Positions 1-8,832 of a stretch of 64,000 nucleotides of DNA are shown one piece after another (positions within the stretch are counted from its first letter, which is position 1; each line of letters opens with the position of its first letter). The translations under genes and the position numbers were made by a program. This DNA comes from a candidate division KSB1 bacterium. GTDB taxonomy: Bacteria > Zhuqueibacterota > Zhuqueibacteria > Zhuqueibacterales > Zhuqueibacteraceae. Location of the stretch: the NCBI GenBank assembly GCA_034506255.1, contig JAPDPX010000003.1, forward strand, positions 558,001 to 622,000, read 5' to 3'. The notes beneath the pieces were generated by a model. The model ran no database searches. It worked only from the letters and a program-made list of their open reading frames with translations, and was not told where the DNA came from.

Positions 1-1
1 A

Positions 2-1153
2 GACGGCAGTTTTCCCGGCTATATCGATGTGCACCAGCAACGCCCGCATCTGTTTTATCATGCCAACTGGGGCCAGGCCGTGTGCGAGCTGCTGCGCGTT
101 CACCCCTCGCCTGATTTCGCCGCCGCCAGTTATGCCGGACTGCAACGCTACGCCCGCTATTTCGACGAGACACGCGATGCCGAAGGCAGCGGTTTGTATG
201 ATGTCTGCAACCAGTATGAAACCGGTCAGGAGTTCATGTCGCGTTATCTCGCGGTGGCGCGCGATGCCGACCGGGACGCCTGGGGCCGGGTGTTTCGCCT
301 CAAAGGCGTTGATGCCACGGTTTATCTTTATCAACTCAAACAGGCGTTGGCGGAGCTGGCGGTGAAATTGGGCAGGCCGGAGGAGGCCCGCCAGTGGCAG
401 AGCGGCGCAGCCAGCATCAAACAGGCGATATTGCAGAAAATGTGGGATCCGGCGGAGGAAATGTTTTTCGACGTCGATCCGCGTTCGGGCAACCGCACCG
501 GTGTAAAAGCCGCGGTCTGCTTTTATCCCTATTTCACCGATGTCGTGGCGGCGGAGCATGTCTCCGGATTGAAAAGGCACCTGCTGAATCCACAGGAGTT
601 TTGGACGCCCTTTCCCGCGCCCGCGGCCAGCGTCGATGATTCCAACTTTTGCGCCGAGCCGGAATGGAAGGGCAGGCGCATGAACTGCCCCTGGAATGGC
701 CGGGTGTGGCCGATGACCAACAGTCATCTGGCGGAGGCTCTGGCGCAGACGGCGCTGCGCTTCGGCGATGCCGGTTTGCTGCAGGCCGCCGTCGGGTTCA
801 TCAGCAGGTTTATTGTAATGATGTTTCACGAAGGCGACCCCCGCCGGCCGAATTGCTTCGAGCACTATCATCCCTACACCGGCAAAGCCGCCTTGTACCG
901 CGGCATCGATGATTACCAGCACTCGTGGGTCAACGATCTCATCATCAAATATGTTTGTGGCATACGGCCGCATGATGCCGGCGTGCGCATCGACCCCCTG
1001 CCGTTTGATTTGAAATGGTTCAAACTCGATGACGTGCGGGTGAGAGGTGTGCGCCTGACGGTGCAACGTGAAGGTGAGACCTTCCGGGTTTGGTGTGATG
1101 GCCGGCGGCACGGCAAAAGCAAGATCGGCGGGCCGGTCGAGCTTGCGCTGTGA
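2..1153 (+). CDS. MGH1/GH63-like glycoside hydrolase, 5' end outside window
   Basis: The reading frame is open to the first base of the window, so the N-terminus is missing; about 383 residues are present. The product resembles the (alpha/alpha)6-barrel glycosidases of the MGH1-type/GH63 group. Visible hallmarks are the NCPWNGRVWPMTNSHLAEAL stretch (near codon 230), where the Trp-Asn-Gly-x-Val-Trp pattern lines the active site in this group, and the late FEHYHPYTG and DDYQHSWVNDLI motifs typical of its C-terminal helices. The likely role is hydrolysis of an alpha-linked sugar (mannosylglycerate, trehalose-like or oligosaccharide); the substrate cannot be read. It lies 48 bp upstream of a second barrel glycosidase on the same strand, so the two probably act on one carbohydrate. 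Family assignment is fairly sure; specificity is unknown. Confidence 0.75.
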   Translation, partial: DGSFPGYIDVHQQRPHLFYHANWGQAVCELLRVHPSPDFAAASYAGLQRYARYFDETRDAEGSGLYDVCNQYETGQEFMSRYLAVARDADRDAWGRVFRLKGVDATVYLYQLKQALAELAVKLGRPEEARQWQSGAASIKQAILQKMWDPAEEMFFDVDPRSGNRTGVKAAVCFYPYFTDVVAAEHVSGLKRHLLNPQEFWTPFPAPAASVDDSNFCAEPEWKGRRMNCPWNGRVWPMTNSHLAEALAQTALRFGDAGLLQAAVGFISRFIVMMFHEGDPRRPNCFEHYHPYTGKAALYRGIDDYQHSWVNDLIIKYVCGIRPHDAGVRIDPLPFDLKWFKLDDVRVRGVRLTVQREGETFRVWCDGRRHGKSKIGGPVELAL

Positions 1154-1201
1154 TCGCCGCGGCGTGACGGAGCAAAGGGTGAAAGTGGAAACGGAGTCGC
1201 A

Positions 1202-4200
1202 ATGAAGCGCGTTGCGTACCTGCTGGCCAACCCCGCCAATCCCTCGCGCGAAGAGCAGGCGGGCTGGCACTTTCTGACACGGCAGGCGGGATTCAAACAC
1301 ACCAAACTCTCCCTGGCTGATTTGACACGACGCCCCGCGCTTCTGCAAAACTGCGATTTGCTGTGGTGGCATTATGATTCAGAGCCGGCGCTGCCGGCCG
1401 CTGCGTGCGATCCCGGATTGGCAACGGCAGTGCAAGCGTGGCTCGCTGCCGGCGGCGCACTCCTGCTCACGCTGCTCGCTGCGCCTTATGTTTGCGATTT
1501 GGGTTTGGAAGCGCAGCGGCCGAATTTCCTCGCCAAAGGCGGGTGGCCGCAGGATTGCTGGGCCGCGGGCTACCATGACCGGCGCGGCTTTGCAGGCTAT
1601 GGCGACCATCCGATTTTCGCGGGATTGCAGCGAGGCGTGTTCACGTGGAGCCCGCAGCGCGGCAGCGCCTTTGCCGCCGCCTTTTACGAAGCCCCGGCTG
1701 CGCCGCAGCAGGGCAGCGTCATTGCGGTGGGCCGCGCCTACATCCGCCTCGACGAACACTGGCGTTTGATCACCGAATATCAGGCCGGTGCCGGCCGCGT
1801 GCTCACCATTGGTTCCTTTCTCTTTTTCGATCACGCCGCCAATCTCTATCGCCGTCATCTCGAAGCTTTTGTACGCAACTGCCTGGCCTATTTGCTGGAA
1901 CCACCCGCGCAAGCGGTGCGCACCCATTGGCCGCTCCCGCCGGCGACCGTCAAGCAAGTCTTGTCCGGCACCCGGAGCCATTCGATTCGAACACAGGAGC
2001 AGTGGCGTGTGGCCGCAAGCGGGCTGGGCTTTGCCGCACGGCCGGCCAGTGACAATTTCTTCGACCTGGGCGGCCGGCGTATTTTGCTCATGGGTCATGA
2101 GCGCGGCGGTCTCGATGAAATCTGGTGCCCGCCGTTTCGCGGCCTGCAACACTTGCGCACCGCCTTCCGAATCGGAGAGGGCGGGTGGCTGGGGAGTGAC
2201 ACGCTGACTCCGGTTGTCACGATTACGCCGGAAACGCTGCAGCGCGAATATCGTCTGCCCGGCGCCGTCATCACTGAGCACACTTTTGCCGACTTGCATG
2301 ATCCTGCCGCCGCACTGCACTATCGGGTGGAGGCGCAAACCACAGTCGAAATTTTTCTCACCGCAGTTTGTGATTTGCGCCTGATGTGGCCATACTCCGA
2401 GCAGGCCACGGGCAATTTGCTCTTTGGCTGGCAGGAGGGCCCGGCGGCGGTGTTTATCCAGGACGAGAGCAGCACGCGCTGCGTCATGTTCGGCGGGTCG
2501 CGCATGCCGGAAGCCCGGCTTGCCGGCCACTATGCGAGAATCACAGAAGGCGCGGGCCAGTTGCACGGCGAACCGACGGCGCTGTTGCAGGTTGCAATGG
2601 GATTGCGTTACGTGCTTGCCGCGGGGGCGCAAGAATTGACCATCGTCTTTGCCGGTTCGGCTCAGGGCGAAGGGGAGGCCCGACAGGCCTATCGCCGCCT
2701 GCTGCAGCATCCCGCACGCAGTCTTCGCCGCCAGGCGCGGCATTTTGAAAGGCTGCTGCGCGACGCGGCACTTGTGGTCACGCCGGATGAGACTTTCAAT
2801 GCAGGCTTGCGCTGGGCGCTGGCCGCCAGTGATCGTTTCTTCGTTGCAACGCCCGGTGTGGGCGCCGGCTTCATGGCCGGCTTTGCCACCACGGCCAGCG
2901 GCTGGAAAGGCGGGCATGAAATCAGCGGCCGGCCGGGCTACGCCTGGTATTTCGGTCGCGACAGCGTGTGGACCGCTCTGGCCGCGCTGGCATACGGCGA
3001 TTTTACGAAGGTCAAACAAACCCTGGAGTTGCTCGGCACCCATCAGGATGTTGACGGCAAAATTTTTCATGAGCTGACCATGAATGGGCAGGCGCACTTC
3101 GATGCCGCCGATGCCACGCCCCTCTACGTCATGCTCATGGGGCGTTATTTGCGCGCCAGCGGCGATCGCGACTTTGTCCGGCAGCAGTTTCCCCGCGTGC
3201 AGCGTGCCATGGGCTGTTGCCTCGCCACCGACCGGGATGGCGACCATTTCATCGAAAACACCCATGTCGGTCACGGCTGGGTGGAAGGGGGTGCCTTGTT
3301 CCCGGCGCATGCCGAGTTCTATCTCAATGCCTGCTGGACAGCAGCCTTGTGGGAAGCCGGCAACCTCGCCAAGGCCCTCGGACAAGACCGCCTGCTCCGG
3401 CGGTGGGCGCGCCACTGGCAGACAGTGCGCCATCGCCTGCCGGTAAGATTTTGGAACAAGCAAACCCGGTTCTACAATTTTGCCAAACGCACCGACGGCA
3501 CATTTGTGGATGAAAAAACGATTATGCCGGCGGTGGCCATCTATCTCGGGCTGATCCCCCGCAAGCGTGCGGAAATCTGTTTGCAGGAACTGGCTGGCCT
3601 GCGTTTTTCCACAGATTGGGGCGTGCGTCTGGTGAGCTGCGACAGCCCGATTTACGATCCCGCGGGCTATCACACCGGCAGCGTTTGGCCGTTGTTCACC
3701 GGCTGGCTGGCACTGGCGGAATACCGCTCGTACCGCCCGACACAAGGTTTTGTCCATCTCATGAACAACCTCCTGCGGTATCGCGACTGGGCGGCGGGTT
3801 GCGTCCCGGAAGTATTGCACGGCGAACAATATCGGCCGGCCGGTGTGTGCCCGCATCAAGCCTGGTCGGAAGCCATGGTGTTGCTGCCGGTGCTGGAAGG
3901 CATGCTCGGGTTGGAGTGTGACGCCTTGCGCCACCATGTCACCCTGCGGCCGGCGCTGCCGCCGCAATGGGATTTTTTCGAGGTCAAGAATGTCCGGCTC
4001 GGCCGCCACCGTTTGCACCTGCGCATGCACCGGCGCGGAAAGGAAACCGTCTACTCTTTCCGCACCGACAGTACGATGCCAATGACGCTGCGCTTTCAGG
4101 CCATTCTGCCGCTGGGCACGGAGGTGAAGTTGCTGCGACTGAACGACAGCAGGCAATTCGGCGGCATGCAGATCACCCACTACCGGGACTTTCCGGAGCT

Positions 4201-4540
4201 GGAGTTCGAATTGTACGGACATGCCAGGCTGGCTTTCCACCATGATGGTGGCATCGGCGTGATGCCACCGGTGTCACTGCCGCGGGTGAATGAGCCGTCG
4301 AGGGGATTTCGCCTGCTTCGGGAGGAATGGGCATGTGGCATCCTGCAATTGACGGTTGAAGGCCGGCCCGGCCGGGAATATGAACTCGAGCTTTTCGATC
4401 CCGACCACACCATTCGCAACGTTGAGAACGCCCGCATCGTGGCCCGGCATGGTTCGATGGTCGTGCTCGGTTTTGAATTGCAAAGGAGGGGGCCGGAAAA
4501 CGGGCCGGTGACGGGAAACATCATGGTCACGGCCGCATGA
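1202..4540 (+). CDS. Large debranching-like 6-hairpin glycosidase with N-terminal amidotransferase-like domain
   Basis: 1112 residues. Residues about 1-230 form a Rossmann-like domain resembling ThuA/DUF4960 class-I amidotransferase folds (note DLLWWHYDSEPALPAA and a strand-turn AAGGALLLTLLA). Residues about 250-500 look like the beta-sandwich that precedes glycogen-debranching-type catalytic domains. Residues about 530-910 are an (alpha/alpha)6 barrel with GRDSVWTALAAL (near 583), FDAADATPLYVMLMGRYL (near 632), GHGWVEGG and PAGYHTGSVWPLF (near 820), all typical of amylo-alpha-1,6-glucosidase-like enzymes. The C-terminus is a beta domain. The ATG at 1202 follows the upstream glycosidase by 48 bp, suggesting an operon. 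No signal peptide is visible, so action is probably cytoplasmic on an imported or stored glucan. The amidotransferase-like domain fused to this barrel is uncommon; its role is unknown. Confidence 0.75.
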   Translation: MKRVAYLLANPANPSREEQAGWHFLTRQAGFKHTKLSLADLTRRPALLQNCDLLWWHYDSEPALPAAACDPGLATAVQAWLAAGGALLLTLLAAPYVCDLGLEAQRPNFLAKGGWPQDCWAAGYHDRRGFAGYGDHPIFAGLQRGVFTWSPQRGSAFAAAFYEAPAAPQQGSVIAVGRAYIRLDEHWRLITEYQAGAGRVLTIGSFLFFDHAANLYRRHLEAFVRNCLAYLLEPPAQAVRTHWPLPPATVKQVLSGTRSHSIRTQEQWRVAASGLGFAARPASDNFFDLGGRRILLMGHERGGLDEIWCPPFRGLQHLRTAFRIGEGGWLGSDTLTPVVTITPETLQREYRLPGAVITEHTFADLHDPAAALHYRVEAQTTVEIFLTAVCDLRLMWPYSEQATGNLLFGWQEGPAAVFIQDESSTRCVMFGGSRMPEARLAGHYARITEGAGQLHGEPTALLQVAMGLRYVLAAGAQELTIVFAGSAQGEGEARQAYRRLLQHPARSLRRQARHFERLLRDAALVVTPDETFNAGLRWALAASDRFFVATPGVGAGFMAGFATTASGWKGGHEISGRPGYAWYFGRDSVWTALAALAYGDFTKVKQTLELLGTHQDVDGKIFHELTMNGQAHFDAADATPLYVMLMGRYLRASGDRDFVRQQFPRVQRAMGCCLATDRDGDHFIENTHVGHGWVEGGALFPAHAEFYLNACWTAALWEAGNLAKALGQDRLLRRWARHWQTVRHRLPVRFWNKQTRFYNFAKRTDGTFVDEKTIMPAVAIYLGLIPRKRAEICLQELAGLRFSTDWGVRLVSCDSPIYDPAGYHTGSVWPLFTGWLALAEYRSYRPTQGFVHLMNNLLRYRDWAAGCVPEVLHGEQYRPAGVCPHQAWSEAMVLLPVLEGMLGLECDALRHHVTLRPALPPQWDFFEVKNVRLGRHRLHLRMHRRGKETVYSFRTDSTMPMTLRFQAILPLGTEVKLLRLNDSRQFGGMQITHYRDFPELEFELYGHARLAFHHDGGIGVMPPVSLPRVNEPSRGFRLLREEWACGILQLTVEGRPGREYELELFDPDHTIRNVENARIVARHGSMVVLGFELQRRGPENGPVTGNIMVTAA

Positions 4541-4708
4541 GCGCCCGCGCGGTCGCTGGTTTGGGCGAAATTTCTCCTAAGCAAGCGCCGGCGCGCGCCG
4601 GGTCGGGCGGCAGCGCCCGGCAACCCGATGGGAATACTGACTTTCAAATTGACAATCAGGCATTTTTTGGCTAAGTTGCATCGCTCAATTCGATGCCCCT
4701 GTGCCTGC

Positions 4709-5635
4709 ATGCGAAAACTCAAGCATTTGTTGGAATATCTCGGGCTGCGGCTGCTGGTGCTGCTTGCGACCAGCATGCCCAGGAATGCCGTGCTTTCATT
4801 GGGCGCGGGCTTGGGCCGTTTCACCTTTTCAATTTTGCGCATTCGGCGCCGGGTGACGTTGCACAATCTCGAGCAAGCCTTCCCGGAGAAAGCGCGCGTG
4901 GAGGTGCTGGCGCTCGGCCGGCGCAATTATGAAAATTTCGGCATGATGTTGATGGAATATCTGCGCCTGCCGCAGCTCAGCGCGGAAGAATTGGAAGAAC
5001 TCGTGTGTTTTCGCAGTGCGGAGGACGAACATCTCTGGCAGCAGACGCTGGCGGAAGGCCGTGGCGCCATTTGCATGACCGGCCACTTTGGCAATTGGGA
5101 GTACATGGGCGCCATGCTGGCGCAGCGCTTCCCCATGGTCTTTCTCTATCAGGCGCAAAACAATCCTTACGCCGATCGCTTCATTCGCCGCACGCGCGAG
5201 TCGCTGGGCATGACAAGCATTCCGCGCGGCTCCGCGCTGAAGGGCATCCTCAAGGCCCTGCGCGAGAAAAAGTTCGTCGCGGTGCTCGCCGATCAGGATG
5301 CGGGTCAAAGCGGCATCTTCGTCGACTTTCTCGGCCGGCCGGCCTCCACGGCGCGTGGCCCGGCCGCCTTCGTGCTGCGCAGTGGCGCGCCCATTTTGTT
5401 CGTTGTTGCGGTGCGCCAGCCCGGTGGTCATCATGTGATTGAAAGTGAATGCCTGCGCTTCGATGATCTCCCCGCCGCCTGGACCGAGGAGGAGAAAATC
5501 CGCGCGGTGACGGAACGCTGGAGTGCCGTGCTGGAGCGGCGCATCCGCCGCCATCCTGATCACTGGTTTTGGATGCACCGGCGCTGGAAAACAGCACCGC
5601 CGGCGGCGGGCCAAACCGGCCGCGAGTGCGCATGA
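4709..5635 (+). CDS. Lipid A biosynthesis (lauroyl/myristoyl) acyltransferase, LpxL/HtrB family
   Basis: 308 residues from the chosen ATG. A membrane-associated acyltransferase that adds a secondary acyl chain to a lipid A precursor at the inner membrane. The diagnostic HxxxxxE motif is in TGHFGNWEYMG (His near 125). LADQDAGQSGIFVDFLGRPA and the late HPDHWFWMHRRWK are family signatures. The N-terminal EYLGLRLLVLLA segment is the expected membrane anchor. An in-frame ATG exists at 4628, but the family normally starts just before the YLGLRLL helix, so 4709 is preferred; neither has a strong ribosome site. It heads a tightly overlapping operon (stop overlaps the next ATG) containing two GT9 heptosyltransferase-like genes, which fits LPS assembly. 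Family very likely; exact acyl donor and acceptor unknown. Confidence 0.88.
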   Translation: MRKLKHLLEYLGLRLLVLLATSMPRNAVLSLGAGLGRFTFSILRIRRRVTLHNLEQAFPEKARVEVLALGRRNYENFGMMLMEYLRLPQLSAEELEELVCFRSAEDEHLWQQTLAEGRGAICMTGHFGNWEYMGAMLAQRFPMVFLYQAQNNPYADRFIRRTRESLGMTSIPRGSALKGILKALREKKFVAVLADQDAGQSGIFVDFLGRPASTARGPAAFVLRSGAPILFVVAVRQPGGHHVIESECLRFDDLPAAWTEEEKIRAVTERWSAVLERRIRRHPDHWFWMHRRWKTAPPAAGQTGRECA

Positions 5636-6690
5636 CCGCCGTGCCCGACAAGGCTTCCCCGTTGCCCAACCCGGTTCGAAAAGTTTTGATTGTGCAGACG
5701 GCGTTCCTGGGCGACGTGATTCTGGCAACGCCGCTGGTGGAGGCCGCGCACCACGTGTTTGCGCCCTGTGAAGTTCATTTCATGGTGATTCCGGCGGCGG
5801 CAAATGCCCTGGAGAGACACCCCGGCATCACACGGCTGGTGATCTTTGACAAACGCGGCAGCCAGCGCGGTCCGGCGGCCCTGTGGCAACTGGTGCGGGA
5901 ATTGCGCCGTGAAAACTATGCGGTGGCGGTCGTGCCGCACCGCTCGCTGCGCAGCGCGCTGCTGGTTTGGCTGGCGCGCATTCCCCTGCGCATCGGGTTT
6001 GTTCGCAGCGCGGGCGCGCGGTTGTTCACACACCGCGTGCCCTACCGCGAAACGCATGAAGTCGAGCGCAATCTCGATTTGTTGCGGCCGTTTGGCGTCT
6101 TGCCCAAGGCGCTGGCGCCGCGCGTGCCATGGGATGAAGCGGATGCTGCCGTGGTGGCGGAAATGATCGGCGATTGCGGCACAGGCCGGCGCTGGTACGC
6201 GCTGGCGCCGGGATCGGTGTGGGCGACCAAACGCTGGCCCGCCGACCGTTTCGCCCAGCTTGCCCGCGCGTTGATCGCGGATCACCACGCTTTGGTTTTT
6301 CTTGTTGGCGGCGAGAGTGATGCGGAATTGTGCGCCGGCATTCAAGCGCAGGCCGGCGCGCACTGCCGCAATCTTGCCGGCCGCCTCACGCTGCGGCAGG
6401 CCGCGGCTTTGCTCGATCGTTGCACGCTGTTGGTCAGCAATGACAGCGCGCCCGCGCATCTCGGGGTTGCCACGCGCTGCCGCGTGCTGACGATTTTCGG
6501 CCCCACGGTGCCGCGCCTGGGTTTCGCACCCTACGGCGCGGGCCACGGCGTGATCGAGAAGAATCTCGCCTGCCGGCCGTGCAGCACGCATGGCAGCCGG
6601 CGCTGCCCCCTGGGCACGCATGCCTGCATGCTGGAGATTTCCGTGGCAGAGGTTTTGGCGCGAGTGAAAGACGCGGTGCAGAGCCGATGA
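5632..6690 (+). CDS. Glycosyltransferase family 9 (heptosyltransferase II-like)
   Basis: 352 residues. A GT-B enzyme expected to transfer ADP-heptose or a related sugar to the lipid A-core acceptor on the cytoplasmic face of the inner membrane. The N-terminal KVLIVQTAFLGDVILATPL contains the GDVxxATP acceptor-side motif. The donor-binding half carries APGSVWATKRWP and SNDSAPAHLGVATR with FGPTVPRLGF (near 270-290), classic WaaF/WaaC features. The start is the ATG at 5632, overlapping the upstream lpxL-like stop as ATGA; an in-frame earlier start at 5569 would run 66 nt into that gene and is unlikely. C-terminal CRPCSTHGSRRCPLGTHAC is Cys-rich, as in many WaaF proteins. Same operon as a second GT9 gene at 7828, so the two probably add successive core sugars. 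Confidence 0.88.
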   Translation: MTAVPDKASPLPNPVRKVLIVQTAFLGDVILATPLVEAAHHVFAPCEVHFMVIPAAANALERHPGITRLVIFDKRGSQRGPAALWQLVRELRRENYAVAVVPHRSLRSALLVWLARIPLRIGFVRSAGARLFTHRVPYRETHEVERNLDLLRPFGVLPKALAPRVPWDEADAAVVAEMIGDCGTGRRWYALAPGSVWATKRWPADRFAQLARALIADHHALVFLVGGESDAELCAGIQAQAGAHCRNLAGRLTLRQAAALLDRCTLLVSNDSAPAHLGVATRCRVLTIFGPTVPRLGFAPYGAGHGVIEKNLACRPCSTHGSRRCPLGTHACMLEISVAEVLARVKDAVQSR

Positions 6691-7328
6691 ACGTAATCAA
6701 GATCAATGCCGACCATCCCGAGCCGGAAAAAATCACCCTCGCGGTGAATGCCTTGCGGGAGGGGCAGATCATCGCGTATCTCACCGATACCATTTACGGC
6801 CTGGGTGTCGATGCGCGGCTGCCCGGCGCGATCGATCAGATTTATGCGCTCAAACGCCGGGTGACGGAAAAAGCGCTGCCGGTGATCATTGGCAACCGCG
6901 GCATGCTTGCCGGCTGGGTGAAATACGTTTCACCGGTGGCGGAGAAGCTCATGCAGGATTTTTGGCCCGGACCGTTGACCCTGGTTTTTGAGGCGACGAA
7001 AAGAGTCCCGCAAAATCTCATCGCGTCCTCCACAACACTGGCGGTGCGCGTGCCGGCGCGTGCCCTGCCGCGGCTGCTCAGTGAAATGCTGAACGCCCCC
7101 ATCATTTCCACCAGCGCCAATCTTGCGGGCCAGCCGGGCGCCACCACCGCGGAGGAAGTGGTGCGGCAATTCGGCAGTGAGCTGCCCTTGCTGCTCGATT
7201 CCGGGCCCGCCTGCACCACGCTGGCCTCGACCATTTTGGATGTCACCACTTCGCCGCCACGCCTGCTGCGCGCCGGCGCGCTGCCGCAGGAAGCCATCAT
7301 GCAATCGATTGGAGCCATTCAAACGTGA
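6687..7328 (+). CDS. tsaC: L-threonylcarbamoyladenylate synthase (TsaC/Sua5/YrdC)
   Basis: 213 residues. Makes threonylcarbamoyl-AMP from Thr, bicarbonate and ATP for the t6A37 modification of ANN-decoding tRNAs. Motifs: YLTDTIYGLGVDA (near 28-41), IYALKRRVTEKALPVII with the Lys/Arg cluster that binds substrate, FWPGPLTLVFEA, and ISTSANLAGQPGA near 145. Length fits the short TsaC form without the Sua5 C-terminal domain. The ATG at 6687 overlaps the preceding GT9 stop (ATGA), and the gene's own stop overlaps the GTG of the next gene. Pairing of tsaC with a low-molecular-weight phosphatase gene is also known in Firmicutes (ywlC near ywlE). Its place inside an LPS-type operon is probably co-expression rather than shared function. 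Confidence 0.93.
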   Translation: MNVIKINADHPEPEKITLAVNALREGQIIAYLTDTIYGLGVDARLPGAIDQIYALKRRVTEKALPVIIGNRGMLAGWVKYVSPVAEKLMQDFWPGPLTLVFEATKRVPQNLIASSTTLAVRVPARALPRLLSEMLNAPIISTSANLAGQPGATTAEEVVRQFGSELPLLLDSGPACTTLASTILDVTTSPPRLLRAGALPQEAIMQSIGAIQT

Positions 7329-7831
7329 GCGCAAACCGTCCCTTCACCATCCTCTTCGTCTGCAGCGGCAACAGTTGTCGCAGCCCCATGGCCGAGGCGC
7401 TGCTTCGCCTCAAACTGCCTTCGCGCTTGCAGGAGGAAGTCGAAATTCGTTCAGCGGGTACGCTCGGCATCGAGGGCATGCCGGCTACCGAGTCGGCGAT
7501 CAGCGTGGTGGAGGAAATGGGCGGCGAGTTGCGCCGCCATCGCTCGCAGGGCCTCAGCGAGGAACTGGTGGCCAATGCCGATCTCATCCTGGTCATGGCC
7601 CGTGAACACGTCGAGCATTTGCAGCGCCACTATCCCCACTATCGCGAGAACGTTTTTCTGCTCAAGCGCTTTGCCAATGATCAGGCGCCGGAGAATCCCG
7701 ACATCGAAGATCCCATCGGTTACGGCCGCGAGGTGTATCGCGCCTGCGCCGAGACGATCGCCGGGGAAATCGACCGCGCTCTGCCCGCAATCGTGCATCT
7801 CGTGCAAAACCGCCGGCATGAGGCCTCGTGA
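7325..7831 (+). CDS. Low-molecular-weight protein-tyrosine (or arginine) phosphatase
   Basis: 168 residues, slightly longer than the usual 150. The catalytic P-loop is VCSGNSCRSPMAEALL near residues 12-27 (C-x4-C-R-S order, nucleophile Cys then Arg), and the general acid is in ENPDIEDPIGYG near 123-134. Starts at a GTG whose GTGA overlaps the tsaC stop. The family dephosphorylates phosphotyrosine (Wzb/Etp type) or phosphoarginine (YwlE type). The residue after the first P-loop Cys is Ser rather than the Thr associated with arginine phosphatases of the YwlE type, which leans toward tyrosine, but that is weak evidence. No Wzc-like tyrosine kinase is nearby; a CpsB-type phosphatase lies 23 kb away at 30912. 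Confidence 0.88.
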   Translation: MSANRPFTILFVCSGNSCRSPMAEALLRLKLPSRLQEEVEIRSAGTLGIEGMPATESAISVVEEMGGELRRHRSQGLSEELVANADLILVMAREHVEHLQRHYPHYRENVFLLKRFANDQAPENPDIEDPIGYGREVYRACAETIAGEIDRALPAIVHLVQNRRHEAS

Positions 7832-8832
7832 TCCCGCTGCGGCGTATTTTGCTTTCGCGCACCGACCGTCTGGGTGACGTGATTTTGGCGACGCCGGCTG
7901 CCACCGCGCTCAAGCAGCAGTTGCCCGGCGTGGAAGTTTTTTTTCTCGCGCGGCGCTACACCGCCGGCATTTTGGAGCTGCACCCGCACGTCGATGGCAT
8001 CATCTCTCTCGATGAGCAGGGTGCCGTTCCGCTGGCCGGGCGGCTCGCGGCCCACCGGTTTGATGCCGTGGTGGCGCTTTTTCCCCGGCCGCAGCTGGCG
8101 TGGCGTTTTTTGCAGGCAGGCATTCCGCTGCGCATCGGCACGGGCTACCGCTGGTACAGCGTGCTATACAATCGCCGTGTGTATCAGCACCGCAGGCATG
8201 CCCGCCAGCATGAAGCAGAATGCAATCTGCAACTGCTGGCGCCTCTGGGCATCACCACCACGGCGGTGGAATTCCATTACCGCCGCGATCCCGCCGTCGA
8301 ACGCGAAGTGACGGACTTGCTGGCGGCGCAGGGCGTGCAAGCGGGCTTCGTGGTGTTGCATCCCGGCAGCGGCGGCTCGGCGCGCGACTGGCCGCCGGAG
8401 CATTTTGCCGCCCTCGCACGGCAAGTGGTGACCGTCACGAAACGCCAGGTGGTGCTCACCGGCCATGCCAGTGAGCGCGAGCTCACCCGGCAAATTCGGC
8501 AAGCAAGCGGCGGGAACCTGATCGATCTCGCCGGTCACCTGACACTCAAACAACTTGCCGGCGTGCTTGCACGCGCGGCCGTGTTCGTGGGCAACAGCAG
8601 CGGGCCGTTGCATCTGGCGCGCATGGTGGGCACGCCGGTGGTTGCGTTTTATCCGCCGATCACCGCCTGCCGGCCCGAGCGCTGGGGACCCTATGGCTGC
8701 CGTGCCGATGTGTTGATGTCACAACAGGAGGAATGCTTTCGCTGCAGAAAGTCACGCACGCGGGTGTGTCCCTGCATGCAGGCAATCCCGGTGGCGGAGG
8801 CCTTCAGGAAGGTTGAGGAGAAACTGTCATGA
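7828..8832 (+). CDS. Glycosyltransferase family 9 (heptosyltransferase-like), second copy
   Basis: 334 residues, a GT-B fold enzyme of the same family as the gene at 5632 but clearly divergent. N-terminal RILLSRTDRLGDVILATPAA gives the GDVxxATP motif. The C-terminal half has LHPGSGGSARDWPPEHFAAL (donor sugar-nucleotide site) and VGNSSGPLHLARMVGTPVVA followed by a terminal cysteine-rich stretch. It starts with GTG overlapping the phosphatase stop and ends overlapping the DUF3108 gene start, so it is translationally coupled on both sides. The expected job is addition of another heptose-like residue to the LPS core; donor and acceptor are not deducible. Confidence 0.87.
   Translation: MIPLRRILLSRTDRLGDVILATPAATALKQQLPGVEVFFLARRYTAGILELHPHVDGIISLDEQGAVPLAGRLAAHRFDAVVALFPRPQLAWRFLQAGIPLRIGTGYRWYSVLYNRRVYQHRRHARQHEAECNLQLLAPLGITTTAVEFHYRRDPAVEREVTDLLAAQGVQAGFVVLHPGSGGSARDWPPEHFAALARQVVTVTKRQVVLTGHASERELTRQIRQASGGNLIDLAGHLTLKQLAGVLARAAVFVGNSSGPLHLARMVGTPVVAFYPPITACRPERWGPYGCRADVLMSQQEECFRCRKSRTRVCPCMQAIPVAEAFRKVEEKLS

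Noticed and set aside
822..830. TGTTTCACG, half of a parS site
   Set aside because: Only the left half matches; it falls in the coding sequence for MFHEGD of the first glycosidase.
1379..4243. 954-codon open frame on the minus strand
   Set aside because: It is opposite the clearly homologous glycosidase gene; long antisense frames are common in GC-rich DNA, and its sequence shows no family pattern.
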